Assembly (NCBI GenBank): GCA_913063225.1
Contig: CAJXYP010000008.1
Coordinates: forward strand, 1-64,000
DNA length: 64,000 bases
Source: an uncultured Cellvibrionales bacterium
GTDB taxonomy: Bacteria > Pseudomonadota > Gammaproteobacteria > Pseudomonadales > GM7GCV1
Direction: 5' to 3'
The notes beneath the pieces were generated by a model. The model was not told the origin of the DNA. It did no database searches and saw nothing but the letters and a program-made list of their open reading frames with translations. Positions 56,500 to 64,000 of the stretch are shown one piece after another. The stretch's first letter is position 1, and each line of letters opens with the position of its first letter. Position numbers and translations under genes: made by a program.

Positions 56500-58154
56500 A
56501 GCAACCTACCAACCTGGCTGGTTCACAGGGGCAGATGGCTTCTCATCTGACTGCGACCCTGTCGAAAATAGGTTGGTTGATTCCTGGCGCTATTATGGCG
56601 CTTATCGTGCTGGCTCCCATTGCTTATCTCTTTGTAAGCTGGACTCAAATTGATCAGCAGCTTTGGCAACATTTGCGCGAAACGCAGCTATTACGGCTTA
56701 TTGCTAATACATTCATACTGGTCGGGGGAGTAGCTGTGCTTTCGGCAATTGTCGGAGTATCCCTTGCTTGGCTCACTGCGCTTTGCGATTTTCCCGGACG
56801 CAAGTGGTTAGATTGGGCGTTGATTCTACCCCTGGCAATTCCAGCCTATGTATTCGCTTTTGTAGTTCTCGGTATATTTGATTTCGGTGGGCCGGTTCAA
56901 CACTGGCTGAGTATTCTCTGGCCCGATTATCGTGTGACAGATGCCCGATCTACGGGAGCCTTGATTCTGGTAATGACCTCTGTCTTGTACCCTTATGTCT
57001 ATTTGCTAACGCGAAATATTTTCCTGATGCAGGGTCGTGCGGCCTTCGACGTAGCCCGGTCTTTGGGTGCGACTCCGCTGCAGGCAGTGATGCGAGTTGG
57101 TTTACCAATGGCCAAGCCGGGCATAGTCGCGGGTATTTCGTTGATCATGATGGAAACCTTGGCAGATTTCGGCGCAGTTTCAGTGTTCAACTACGATACC
57201 TTCACTACCGCTATCTACAAATCATGGATTAGCATGTTTAGCCTGGCTACCGCTTCGCAGCTGGCTTCCTTGCTTTTGCTTTTTGTGGTTTCAGCAATTT
57301 TGGTTGAAAGAACTACTAGGGGCGCCGGACGCATTCAGCAGAAATCATCCCGCACAGATCGATTTAGGCTTCGGGGTTTTGCCGCATTTGCCGCCTTAAG
57401 TTGGTGTTTTCTGATATTTTTCGCGGCCTTTGTGTCGCCTCTGTTGCAGCTTCTAAGCTGGGCGCTCGGCTTGGTCGGGCCGGGTTTTGGACTAACTCTG
57501 GTATTCTTCGGTGAAAATACCATTCGATTAGTGCAGAACACTTTTGTACTGGCTTTGATCTCCTCCATATTGATCGTATCTGTTGCGCTACTGATGAACT
57601 TGGCTTCTCGCTTTGGCGGTGGTGGTCAGGTTTTTTCAGAAATTTCTGGTCTTGGTTATGCAATTCCTGGCTCAGTATTGGCAGTGGGCATAGTGTCTGT
57701 TTCTTCTCATCTAGATTCTATTTTTTCGAACTCTGCTTCTGATGCGGCGCTTGTCGTCGGTCTTTGGGGGCTAATATTTGCCTATCTAATTCGCTTTTTT
57801 CGACCGGCAAACTCTCCTATAGCGTCTGCAATGCAGCGTTTAACACCAGAGCTCGGAGAGTCGGCGCAATCTCTGGGGGTAAGTAAGCTCAGGATCGCTG
57901 CATCAATATATATTCCCCTGTTATCTCCTGGCGTCTTCGCCGCGCTTCTGTTGGTTATGATAGATGTGATGAAAGAGATGCCCGCAACGTTGATGTTACG
58001 ACCATTTGGCTGGGATACGCTAGCCACACAAATATATAACTTCACCTCTGAGGGAGAGTGGCAGCGAGCCGCCGTTCCAGCCTTAATTCTTGTGGCAGTA
58101 AGCTGTTTGCCGGTTATTATGTTGATTCGCCAATCTAGAACCAGCAACAGATGA
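56496..58154 (+). CDS. fbpB: Ferric iron ABC transporter permease (FbpB-like)
   Basis: The 552-residue inner-membrane protein has twelve helices in two fused BPD_transp_1 halves. The coupling motifs are RSLGATPLQAVMRVGLPMAKPGI in the first half and QSLGVSKLRIAASIYIPLLSPGV in the second. It moves iron with FbpA and an ATPase. No FbpC ATPase is encoded in this operon; waaA follows with an ATGA overlap. The ATPase must come from elsewhere or be shared. Confidence 0.9.
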   Translation: MKQPTNLAGSQGQMASHLTATLSKIGWLIPGAIMALIVLAPIAYLFVSWTQIDQQLWQHLRETQLLRLIANTFILVGGVAVLSAIVGVSLAWLTALCDFPGRKWLDWALILPLAIPAYVFAFVVLGIFDFGGPVQHWLSILWPDYRVTDARSTGALILVMTSVLYPYVYLLTRNIFLMQGRAAFDVARSLGATPLQAVMRVGLPMAKPGIVAGISLIMMETLADFGAVSVFNYDTFTTAIYKSWISMFSLATASQLASLLLLFVVSAILVERTTRGAGRIQQKSSRTDRFRLRGFAAFAALSWCFLIFFAAFVSPLLQLLSWALGLVGPGFGLTLVFFGENTIRLVQNTFVLALISSILIVSVALLMNLASRFGGGGQVFSEISGLGYAIPGSVLAVGIVSVSSHLDSIFSNSASDAALVVGLWGLIFAYLIRFFRPANSPIASAMQRLTPELGESAQSLGVSKLRIAASIYIPLLSPGVFAALLLVMIDVMKEMPATLMLRPFGWDTLATQIYNFTSEGEWQRAAVPALILVAVSCLPVIMLIRQSRTSNR

Positions 58155-59440
58155 AAATAGAAATGGCTAGGGGGCTGTATTCAGTCGCTTCCTACCTTGC
58201 CGCACCTTTTGCCATAGTCCGCCTGGCGGCTAAGTCCGGGTCCCATTCGGGCTATAGAGCTCATATGGGCGAGCGTTTTGGCTTTATAGATAGGTCGGGT
58301 TCGGGTTCGGGTCAGCGTCATATCCACTTTCACGCGGTCTCAGTTGGTGAAACTCTTGCAGCCGCGCCAATGGTTAGGAGGCTTGCAGAGGCACACAAGG
58401 ATTGGAGTTTTTCAGTTTCGGTAACTACGCCTACAGGTCGAGATCAGGCAGTGAAACATCTTTCAGATATTGCCGATACTTGTTTTCTCCCATTTGATTT
58501 ACCTGGGTCTATGAGGCGTTTTTTGACGCGTATACAGCCAGATATTTTAGTTATGGTGGAAACTGAGCTTTGGCCAAATTTGATTGATCAATGTCATCGC
58601 CGGGGTATCCAAACACTTCTGATGAATGCGCGAATGTCGGAAAAGTCCGCGATCAGTTATCAAAAGATATCGCCGATAACTCGACCGATGATGGCTAAGC
58701 TGGATCTGGTATTAGCGCAATTTGAGACGGACGCCCAGCGTTTTAAAGACCTCGGCTGTAAATCAGATAAGGTGCTTTGCACCGGCAATGTGAAATTTGA
58801 TATTCAACTCACTGATGAGCTTAAGCAGTCTGCGAATAGGTTTCGAAACCTTTGGCAGCTTCAGGGGCGGCAGGTGTGGATAGCAGCGAGCACCCATCCC
58901 GGTGAAGAAGCTCTGCTGCTCGATATACATAAAAGGCTTATAGAACAGTATCCGGATCTATTGATGATTTTGGTGCCTAGACACCCGGAGCGAAAAAAAG
59001 AACTGCAGCAGCTTGCTCTCGATCTAAAGTTATCCAGTGCTTTGCGCAGTCAGACCGAGGGCTCGGACAGTCTGCCTCAGGTGCTTATTGTGGATACTCT
59101 TGGCGAGCTAAATCTGTTTTATGGTCTGGCTGATATCGCTTTTATAGGGGGCTCTCTAATTCCACATGGCGGCCACAATCCGATTGAGCCGGCGCTCTGG
59201 AATTTGCCTATTTTAACTGGATCTTACTGCCATAATTTTAGTCAGATTACCCAGCAATTGGTGCAAGCTGGATCTTTAGTTCAATGCCAAGGTTCCGGCC
59301 AATTACTGGTTGAGCTTGGGGCGTTATTACAAGATGAAAGTGCGCAGGCCTTCCGGGGTGGAAAGTCATCTGCGGTTCTTGCAGCTAACCAAGGCTCTTT
59401 GGAGCGACAGCAAAAGCAAATCGAAGGATTTCTTGTATAG
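58151..59440 (+). CDS. waaA: 3-deoxy-D-manno-octulosonic acid transferase WaaA
   Basis: The 429-residue GT30 enzyme adds Kdo residues to lipid IVA at the cytoplasmic face of the inner membrane. Signatures are HFHAVSVGETLAAAPMVR, VETELWPNLIDQC, WIAASTHPGEE and GGSLIPHGGHNPIEPALW. The length fits (E. coli 425). It overlaps fbpB by 4 bp and so may share its Fur-controlled transcript, although an internal promoter is likely for an essential gene. Confidence 0.95.
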   Translation: MKIEMARGLYSVASYLAAPFAIVRLAAKSGSHSGYRAHMGERFGFIDRSGSGSGQRHIHFHAVSVGETLAAAPMVRRLAEAHKDWSFSVSVTTPTGRDQAVKHLSDIADTCFLPFDLPGSMRRFLTRIQPDILVMVETELWPNLIDQCHRRGIQTLLMNARMSEKSAISYQKISPITRPMMAKLDLVLAQFETDAQRFKDLGCKSDKVLCTGNVKFDIQLTDELKQSANRFRNLWQLQGRQVWIAASTHPGEEALLLDIHKRLIEQYPDLLMILVPRHPERKKELQQLALDLKLSSALRSQTEGSDSLPQVLIVDTLGELNLFYGLADIAFIGGSLIPHGGHNPIEPALWNLPILTGSYCHNFSQITQQLVQAGSLVQCQGSGQLLVELGALLQDESAQAFRGGKSSAVLAANQGSLERQQKQIEGFLV

Positions 59441-59489
59441 GGACGATATTTAGCTTGCTCACCAAGTAATCCTAGGCGCACCGGACACA

Positions 59490-59514
59490 AAAAAGGGGCC
59501 TAAGCCCCCTTTTA
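59490..59514. terminator. Rho-independent terminator between waaA and tolC
   Basis: AAAAGGGGC (59491-59499) pairs with GCCCCCTTTT (59504-59513) around CTAA, allowing one shifted C. A runs and T runs flank it, so it can end both waaA and the converging tolC. Confidence 0.88.
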
Positions 59515-59538
59515 GGAATAACCTTTTGATAATTCGAA

Positions 59539-60900
59539 TTATGGAAGTAATAGACTGCGAGGGATTTCATTCGCATCGTCTAACCATCGATTTAGCTCGT
59601 CGATATCCTGGCCGTTAAGCGTGCCCGCCGTACTCTTTAGGTTGAGCATATTTTCAATATAATCGTAGCGTGTATTTAGATAATTTCTTGTAGTGCTATA
59701 AAGATTCCGTTCCGCCAGCAATACATCAACCAGGTTTCGTGTTCCCACCTCATAACCTGCCTGAGTTGCCTCAAGCGCGCTCTCGGAAGAGCGGATGGCT
59801 TGGAGGCGCGCCTGAACTAGAGAAATACTGGTTAAAACACGTAGATGAGTGACGCGAATAGTTTGTTCTACATTACGTTGAGTGCCGGCCAATAATTCCT
59901 CAGCCTGCGTGAGATTGTGACGCGCCTGAACTCTTCGAGCCCAGGTACTACCGCCGGTAAAGGTGACAATAGGGACCGTTAAAGTAACCGAAACCGCGCC
60001 ACCTTCGTCAAAACGACCGATTGGCATGACTGCAGTGTCGTTGTCTTCCAGAGACCCGCCGTAAGATGCATTTAGCTCAACCGCAGGATAGTAGTTGGTA
60101 TTGCTATTCGACTTGGCAATTTCTGCGCTTTCAACACTTAGTTCAGCGATACCTAGGGTTTGGCTGTTTTCTAGTCCAACTGCCACCCAGTCTTCTGCCT
60201 GAGCTGGAACCGGGGTAACGACAGGATAGTTATCCATAAGCGGGGCGATGGAATTATGCTGACGGCCGGTCAACACCCTGAGTGCTTCGTAGGTAATGGC
60301 AAGGTTTCCGAGTCCATCCAATTCCCGAGAAATAACATCGTCATAGGATGCCTGGGCTTCCAGAACATCCGTAATGGGTACTAAGCCAACGTCAAAACGC
60401 TGTTGTGTTTGCTCGAGCTGAGATTCGAGTGCAGCTTTTTCTGCTCTCACAGTGGTTAGGGTATCAATGGCGCGCAATACATCTAGGTAGGCTGATACCG
60501 TGTTAGTAATCAGGTCCTGCTCTTCTTGCTCCCAGTTCAACAGCGCTCGGTCTACGCTGATATTACCGCTTTGATAGCTATACCAATCAGACATATTAAA
60601 TAGCGTCTGAGAAATGCTAGCCGAGTAGGTATTGGATGTATCAGAATTACCAGAACTAGGACCAATATCGTCCGAATACCTCGATCGAGCTGAAAGACTT
60701 ACATTTGGCAGTAGTGAAGCCCTGCCAATCGCGCCATTTTGTAAATCTGATTGCAGTGCAGCATTTGCGGCACGGTATTCAGGATTGTTAGTTTTCGCCA
60801 AATCATATATCTGCTTTAAGGTATCCGCCGAACTAACGCAGGGCAGTGTAACCGCGAGTATAAGGCTTAGGTTTCGCATCGGGCGAAATAGTGTTTTCAT
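59539..60900 (-). CDS. tolC: TolC family outer-membrane efflux channel
   Basis: The 453-residue protein has a Sec signal (RNLSLILAVTLPCVSSADT) and two OEP repeats of long helices and beta strands, with LKQIYDLAKTNNPEYRAANA at the start of the first and GTRNLVDVLLAERNLYSTTRNYL near the end. It makes the trimeric exit duct for RND and type I export. ATG 60900 is chosen because it places the signal at the N-terminus; a start at 60951 would add 17 residues. It is divergent from nudF, as in E. coli. Confidence 0.92.
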   Translation of the reverse strand: MKTLFRPMRNLSLILAVTLPCVSSADTLKQIYDLAKTNNPEYRAANAALQSDLQNGAIGRASLLPNVSLSARSRYSDDIGPSSGNSDTSNTYSASISQTLFNMSDWYSYQSGNISVDRALLNWEQEEQDLITNTVSAYLDVLRAIDTLTTVRAEKAALESQLEQTQQRFDVGLVPITDVLEAQASYDDVISRELDGLGNLAITYEALRVLTGRQHNSIAPLMDNYPVVTPVPAQAEDWVAVGLENSQTLGIAELSVESAEIAKSNSNTNYYPAVELNASYGGSLEDNDTAVMPIGRFDEGGAVSVTLTVPIVTFTGGSTWARRVQARHNLTQAEELLAGTQRNVEQTIRVTHLRVLTSISLVQARLQAIRSSESALEATQAGYEVGTRNLVDVLLAERNLYSTTRNYLNTRYDYIENMLNLKSTAGTLNGQDIDELNRWLDDANEIPRSLLLP

Positions 60901-61036
60901 AGGGTAATCCATAAGGTCTATGCAGGTCTCTGTGGCCCAGAATGCTAACACAGCAGCCTTTTTATGTACCCGTTAAGAATGGTAAAAAGAGCAGCGATTT
61001 GGTTAAGTTAATGAAGTTTTTGGAGGAAAAGTTCTA

Positions 61037-61672
61037 GTGCAGTCAAAATTTGGAAATCAGGATTTCGAAATCCTCAGCGAAGAAATCGCCTACCAAGGAT
61101 TCCATAAAATAAAGCGAGTAAAACTTAAGCATCGTCTATATGAAGGTAGTTGGGGCGAAGTTATTGATCGTGAGGTTAGCGATAAAGGCTCGGCTGCATG
61201 CGTGGTTGTCTACGATCCGAGTACTGATTCCGTGTGCCTTGTTGAGCAATTTAGAGTGGCAACGCAAACGGAGAATTATTCACCTTGGTCGTTAGAAATT
61301 GTAGCCGGCATGATAGATAAAGACGCTGAATCCCCGAAGCAGGTGGTGTTGCGCGAACTTGTTGAAGAAGCTGGGCTAGTGCCGAGCTACGTTGAAAAAA
61401 TCACAAGCTATTGGGTAAGCCCGGGCGGCTCTTCCGCACGCATGCATATCTATGTTGCGCTCTGCGATCTATGTGATGCTGGCGGTATATATGGACTCGA
61501 CGATGAACACGAGGATATCCTAGCGGTAGTGGTTCCGCGTGAAAGCGTTCATCAGTCCGCATTGGCAGATGAAACGAGCAACGCGGCAACGTTAATAGGG
61601 CTACAATGGCTAACTATGAACCGAGAGCGCATGTACCATATTTGGCATGCCAAATATGAGCAGCAAGAATAA
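61037..61672 (+). CDS. nudF: ADP-ribose pyrophosphatase NudF
   Basis: The 211-residue Nudix hydrolase splits ADP-ribose to AMP and ribose 5-phosphate. The Nudix box is GMIDKDAESPKQVVLRELVEEAGL (given here in part: GMIDKDAE and RELVEEAGL), with one residue more than the classic spacing between Gly and the first Glu. It starts at GTG 61037 behind GGAGG. The following gene is 2 bp away. Position next to tolC and before yqiB-cpdA is the standard order. Confidence 0.94.
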   Translation: MQSKFGNQDFEILSEEIAYQGFHKIKRVKLKHRLYEGSWGEVIDREVSDKGSAACVVVYDPSTDSVCLVEQFRVATQTENYSPWSLEIVAGMIDKDAESPKQVVLRELVEEAGLVPSYVEKITSYWVSPGGSSARMHIYVALCDLCDAGGIYGLDDEHEDILAVVVPRESVHQSALADETSNAATLIGLQWLTMNRERMYHIWHAKYEQQE

Positions 61673-61674
61673 TT

Positions 61675-62136
61675 TTGACCTCTAAAGTTGTAAGTAAAGA
61701 AAATCACTTGCTCACTGACCTTCACGGACAGTGCGAGCTGAATTATCTTCGCTTGGAACAAATATTTCCGGATATGAGAATGACCCTTAAAACACTCATC
61801 CACGCCGGAAAAAAAGATCAGCTACGAATGGAAATTGAGGTTGTTGATCGAGCGCCCTATACCACGCAATTATCTGTGCGCGGAGAAATATCAGGATTGC
61901 CTTGGGCCGGTGAACTGGAAATGGATGTTCAGATGTATCACGACGCAAGGATGGCGGAGGTGAGCCGCTATAGTTCGCAGAAGCTGGTTTTTATTAGAAA
62001 TCGCTATCCCAATGCCCAGATGTTTCAGCGTCATGAGAAATGGCATGCCAACCAGTTTTTTGGCATTTGGCTAGACCATTTTATTCAGTCTGGCCACGAG
62101 CACTCATCGACCACAGGATCTTTGAACAATGATTAA
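61675..62136 (+). CDS. yqiB: DUF1249 family protein YqiB
   Basis: The 153-residue protein shows LHGQCELNYLRLEQIFPDM and MYHDARMAEVSRYSSQ, matching YqiB/DUF1249, of unknown function. It starts at TTG 61675, two bases after nudF, and overlaps cpdA by 8 bp, so nudF-yqiB-cpdA is one operon. Confidence 0.92.
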   Translation: MTSKVVSKENHLLTDLHGQCELNYLRLEQIFPDMRMTLKTLIHAGKKDQLRMEIEVVDRAPYTTQLSVRGEISGLPWAGELEMDVQMYHDARMAEVSRYSSQKLVFIRNRYPNAQMFQRHEKWHANQFFGIWLDHFIQSGHEHSSTTGSLNND

Positions 62137-62905
62137 GATAGTTCAGGTAACGGATCCACATATCGGCGCCACTGCCGATTATAGATTGGCCGGAGTTGAT
62201 ACCAGACGGACGTTTCACGAGGTGATGGAACAGGTCCGTACTGAAGAACCGGAAGTCCTGTTGATGACCGGTGATAATGCCGCAGACTATTCTGAAGGGG
62301 CATACGAGCATTTTTTTGCTGTAATGCAGACCTTCGAGCAGCCGCATTATTGGATACCCGGAAACCACGACAAAGTATCAGCGGCAGAATCTGCTGCCGG
62401 CGGCAAACCATTCCAACGAACGCTTGATCTTGGGGACTGGTTAATAGTTATGTTGGATTCCGTAATTCCACGCTCGCCAAACGGAGAATTGGGTTCTGAA
62501 GAGTTAAATACTCTTGAAAATGTGCTTGAGCAGAGCGAACATTCGAATGTTATAATTTGTTTGCACCACCATCCTGTGAATATCAACTGTACCTGGTTGG
62601 ACACGCAGCGAGTTGCAGATGCGGATGAATTTTTTGAATTGGTCGACAGATTTCCTAGCGTTAAGGCTATTTTCTGGGGGCATATCCACCAGGAATTTAA
62701 CAGTCGGCACGGAGAAGTGCTTCTGCATTCTTGTCCTTCGACTTGTATTCAATTCTTGACGGATTCAGACGAGTTTGCTTTGGATAGCCGTTCGCCCGGT
62801 TACCGGGTTATTGAGCTGAATGATGACGGCAGCATTAATACTTACGTGCGTAGAGTAGAAATTCCCGACATGGGAATTGATATCGGTTGCCTAGGTTACG
62901 AGTAG
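62129..62905 (+). CDS. cpdA: 3',5'-cyclic-AMP phosphodiesterase CpdA
   Basis: The 258-residue calcineurin-like enzyme has its five metal motifs: VTDPHIGA, TGDNAADYS, GNHD, CLHHHPV and WGHIHQEF. It hydrolyses cAMP in the cytoplasm, which tunes CRP-dependent regulation. The length is near E. coli CpdA (275). In many relatives yqiA stands between cpdA and parE; here only 145 bp do, with no gene. Confidence 0.94.
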   Translation: MIKIVQVTDPHIGATADYRLAGVDTRRTFHEVMEQVRTEEPEVLLMTGDNAADYSEGAYEHFFAVMQTFEQPHYWIPGNHDKVSAAESAAGGKPFQRTLDLGDWLIVMLDSVIPRSPNGELGSEELNTLENVLEQSEHSNVIICLHHHPVNINCTWLDTQRVADADEFFELVDRFPSVKAIFWGHIHQEFNSRHGEVLLHSCPSTCIQFLTDSDEFALDSRSPGYRVIELNDDGSINTYVRRVEIPDMGIDIGCLGYE

Positions 62906-63050
62906 TACTCTTATCTGGGTAGCGACCTTTCGCTCAACTCAAAAATATTACTTTTTGCTTCCTAAATCTGTTCCTAAGCAGTGCTTCTGGACGCTTCTCT
63001 GAGTTACACTTGGGTCATTAAAATAAACTCTAAACTCAGTCCAATATCCT

Positions 63051-64000
63051 ATGAGCGAAACCTATAATTCCGGTGATATTGAAGTACTCACTGGACTAGA
63101 TCCGGTCCGCAAGCGACCGGGAATGTACACGGATACAACCAGCCCCCGACACCTGGCCCAAGAAGTTATCGACAACGGTGTGGATGAGGCATTAGGCGGT
63201 CACGCCACTCGCATAGACGTACAACTCCACAAAGATGGTTCAATTACGGTTATAGACGATGGGCGGGGCATGCCGGTGGACCCGCATCCAGAGTTTAAGG
63301 TTTCCGGCGTCGAAGTGATTCTCACAACACTACATTCCGGCGGTAAATTTTCTTCAAAAAGCTACGGTTTTTCTGGGGGCTTACACGGGGTAGGTGTTTC
63401 CGTTGTCAATGCCTTGTCAGAATCCTTTGTAGTCGAAATTCGCCGCGGCGGAAGTGTGCATAAAATGCAATTTTCCCATGGTGAAAAGCAAGGCGAATTG
63501 GAAGTTATTGATTCTTGTGGGCGACGCAATACGGGCACAAAGATTCGTTTCAAGCCGGATGCCTCCTATTTCGATACGGGAATATTTCCTCAGGCTGAAC
63601 TGCGCCATCTGTTGCGTGCAAAAGCCATTCTCTGTTCGGGATTACGAATCACCTTTGAAGATGAAATCAAAGGAGAGAAGGATGAGTGGCTCTACCAGGA
63701 TGGATTGAAAGCCTATTTGGAGGAACGCACTGACGGACTACCGCAATTGCCTGAAGAGGCTTTTATGGGGTCATCTAGCGGCGAGACAGAAAGCATTGAG
63801 TGGGCTTTGCAGTGGTTACCCGAGGGTGGAGAATCAGTCACTGAAAGTTACGTCAACCTGATACCTACTTCCGGCGGCGGTACTCATGTAAATGGGCTCA
63901 GAACTGGTTTGCTTGATGCGGTTCGAGAGTATTGCGAATTTCGGGCAATGATTCCCAAAGGTTTGAAATTGTCTGCAGAGGATGTTTGGCAGCAATGTTG
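63051..64000 (+). CDS. parE: DNA topoisomerase IV subunit B, 3' end beyond the window
   Basis: The frame runs from ATG 63051 to the window end without a stop, giving the first 316 residues of about 630. The GHKL ATPase motifs are present: EVIDNGVDEALGG, DDGRGMPVDPHPE and GGLHGVGVSVVNAL, preceded by LTGLDPVRKRPGMY. Asn in VIDNGVDE binds magnesium. The absence of yqiA before it does not affect identification. ParE and ParC decatenate chromosomes. Confidence 0.96.
   Translation, partial: MSETYNSGDIEVLTGLDPVRKRPGMYTDTTSPRHLAQEVIDNGVDEALGGHATRIDVQLHKDGSITVIDDGRGMPVDPHPEFKVSGVEVILTTLHSGGKFSSKSYGFSGGLHGVGVSVVNALSESFVVEIRRGGSVHKMQFSHGEKQGELEVIDSCGRRNTGTKIRFKPDASYFDTGIFPQAELRHLLRAKAILCSGLRITFEDEIKGEKDEWLYQDGLKAYLEERTDGLPQLPEEAFMGSSSGETESIEWALQWLPEGGESVTESYVNLIPTSGGGTHVNGLRTGLLDAVREYCEFRAMIPKGLKLSAEDVWQQC

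Noticed and set aside
1-64000. CRISPR array, prophage, insertion sequence, tRNA or rRNA genes
   Set aside because: I saw no regular spaced repeats, no integrase or transposase, and no tRNA or rRNA sequence by reading; a dedicated tRNA and Rfam scan was not possible here.

Overview
The window is about 64 kb of chromosome from a gammaproteobacterium, probably a marine, uncultured member of the Pseudomonadales/Cellvibrionales-like lineages. The assignment rests on gene order: zapA-6S RNA-fau beside ygfB-pepP-ubiH, proA-nadD-rsfS-rlmH-mrdA-mrdB-mltB-rlpA-dacA-ybeD-lipB-lipA, tkt-epd-pgk-fba, rpiA/ilvA, and tolC/nudF-yqiB-cpdA-parE. The lineage below class level is inference. The first 71 bases are not genomic: they are an Illumina Nextera i7 adapter ending in the transposase mosaic end, so base 72 is a contig end. 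The window stops inside parE.

Layout. 72-13.4 kb: mixed metabolic and transport genes (amidohydrolase 3' part, DoxX, DUF6152, PhnA-like, MFS, DUF945, glyoxalase-like, NhaC, a short GNAT, MATE, POT, YihY/BrkB, a two-haem cytochrome c lipoprotein). 13.7-19.2 kb: FabH-like synthase, MBL hydrolase, cysQ / yrfG-hslR, pckA with a readable promoter and terminator. 19.3-19.7 kb: a non-coding stretch with strong inverted repeats that looks like a dispersed repeat. 19.8-26.5 kb: RND efflux pair with a palindromic operator, a GGDEF-EAL protein and a small upstream gene. 26.7-38.4 kb: a long cluster for proline and NAD synthesis, ribosome factors, rod-shape and septal peptidoglycan synthesis, and lipoate. 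38.4-41.4 kb (minus strand): an M14 peptidase, an L,D-transpeptidase and a TPR/NTF2-like protein, the last two broken by frameshifts. 41.6-46.9 kb: tkt-epd-pgk-fba. 46.9-48.2 kb: an orphan C-terminal piece of an Ig-like surface protein. 48.2-55.3 kb: rpiA (frameshifted), ilvA, fau, 6S RNA, zapA and a ZapB-like gene, ygfB-pepP-ubiH. 55.4-59.4 kb: a Fur-controlled ferric importer (binding protein and permease, no ATPase) with waaA. 59.5 kb to the end: tolC, then nudF-yqiB-cpdA and partial parE.

Most of the window is ordinary core genome with no phage, CRISPR, tRNA or rRNA. I found no clear new defence or mobile system. The more unusual signals are: a probable CTG start for epd in a CTGA overlap with tkt; a tandem cytochrome c whose second haem has Cys where the first has Met; neighbouring murein-related genes sharing an NTF2-like tail with three frameshifts in about 0.5 kb; the truncated Ig-like fragment directly behind fba; the hairpin-rich repeat at 19.3-19.7 kb; and a perfect 19-bp palindrome in front of the RND operon.
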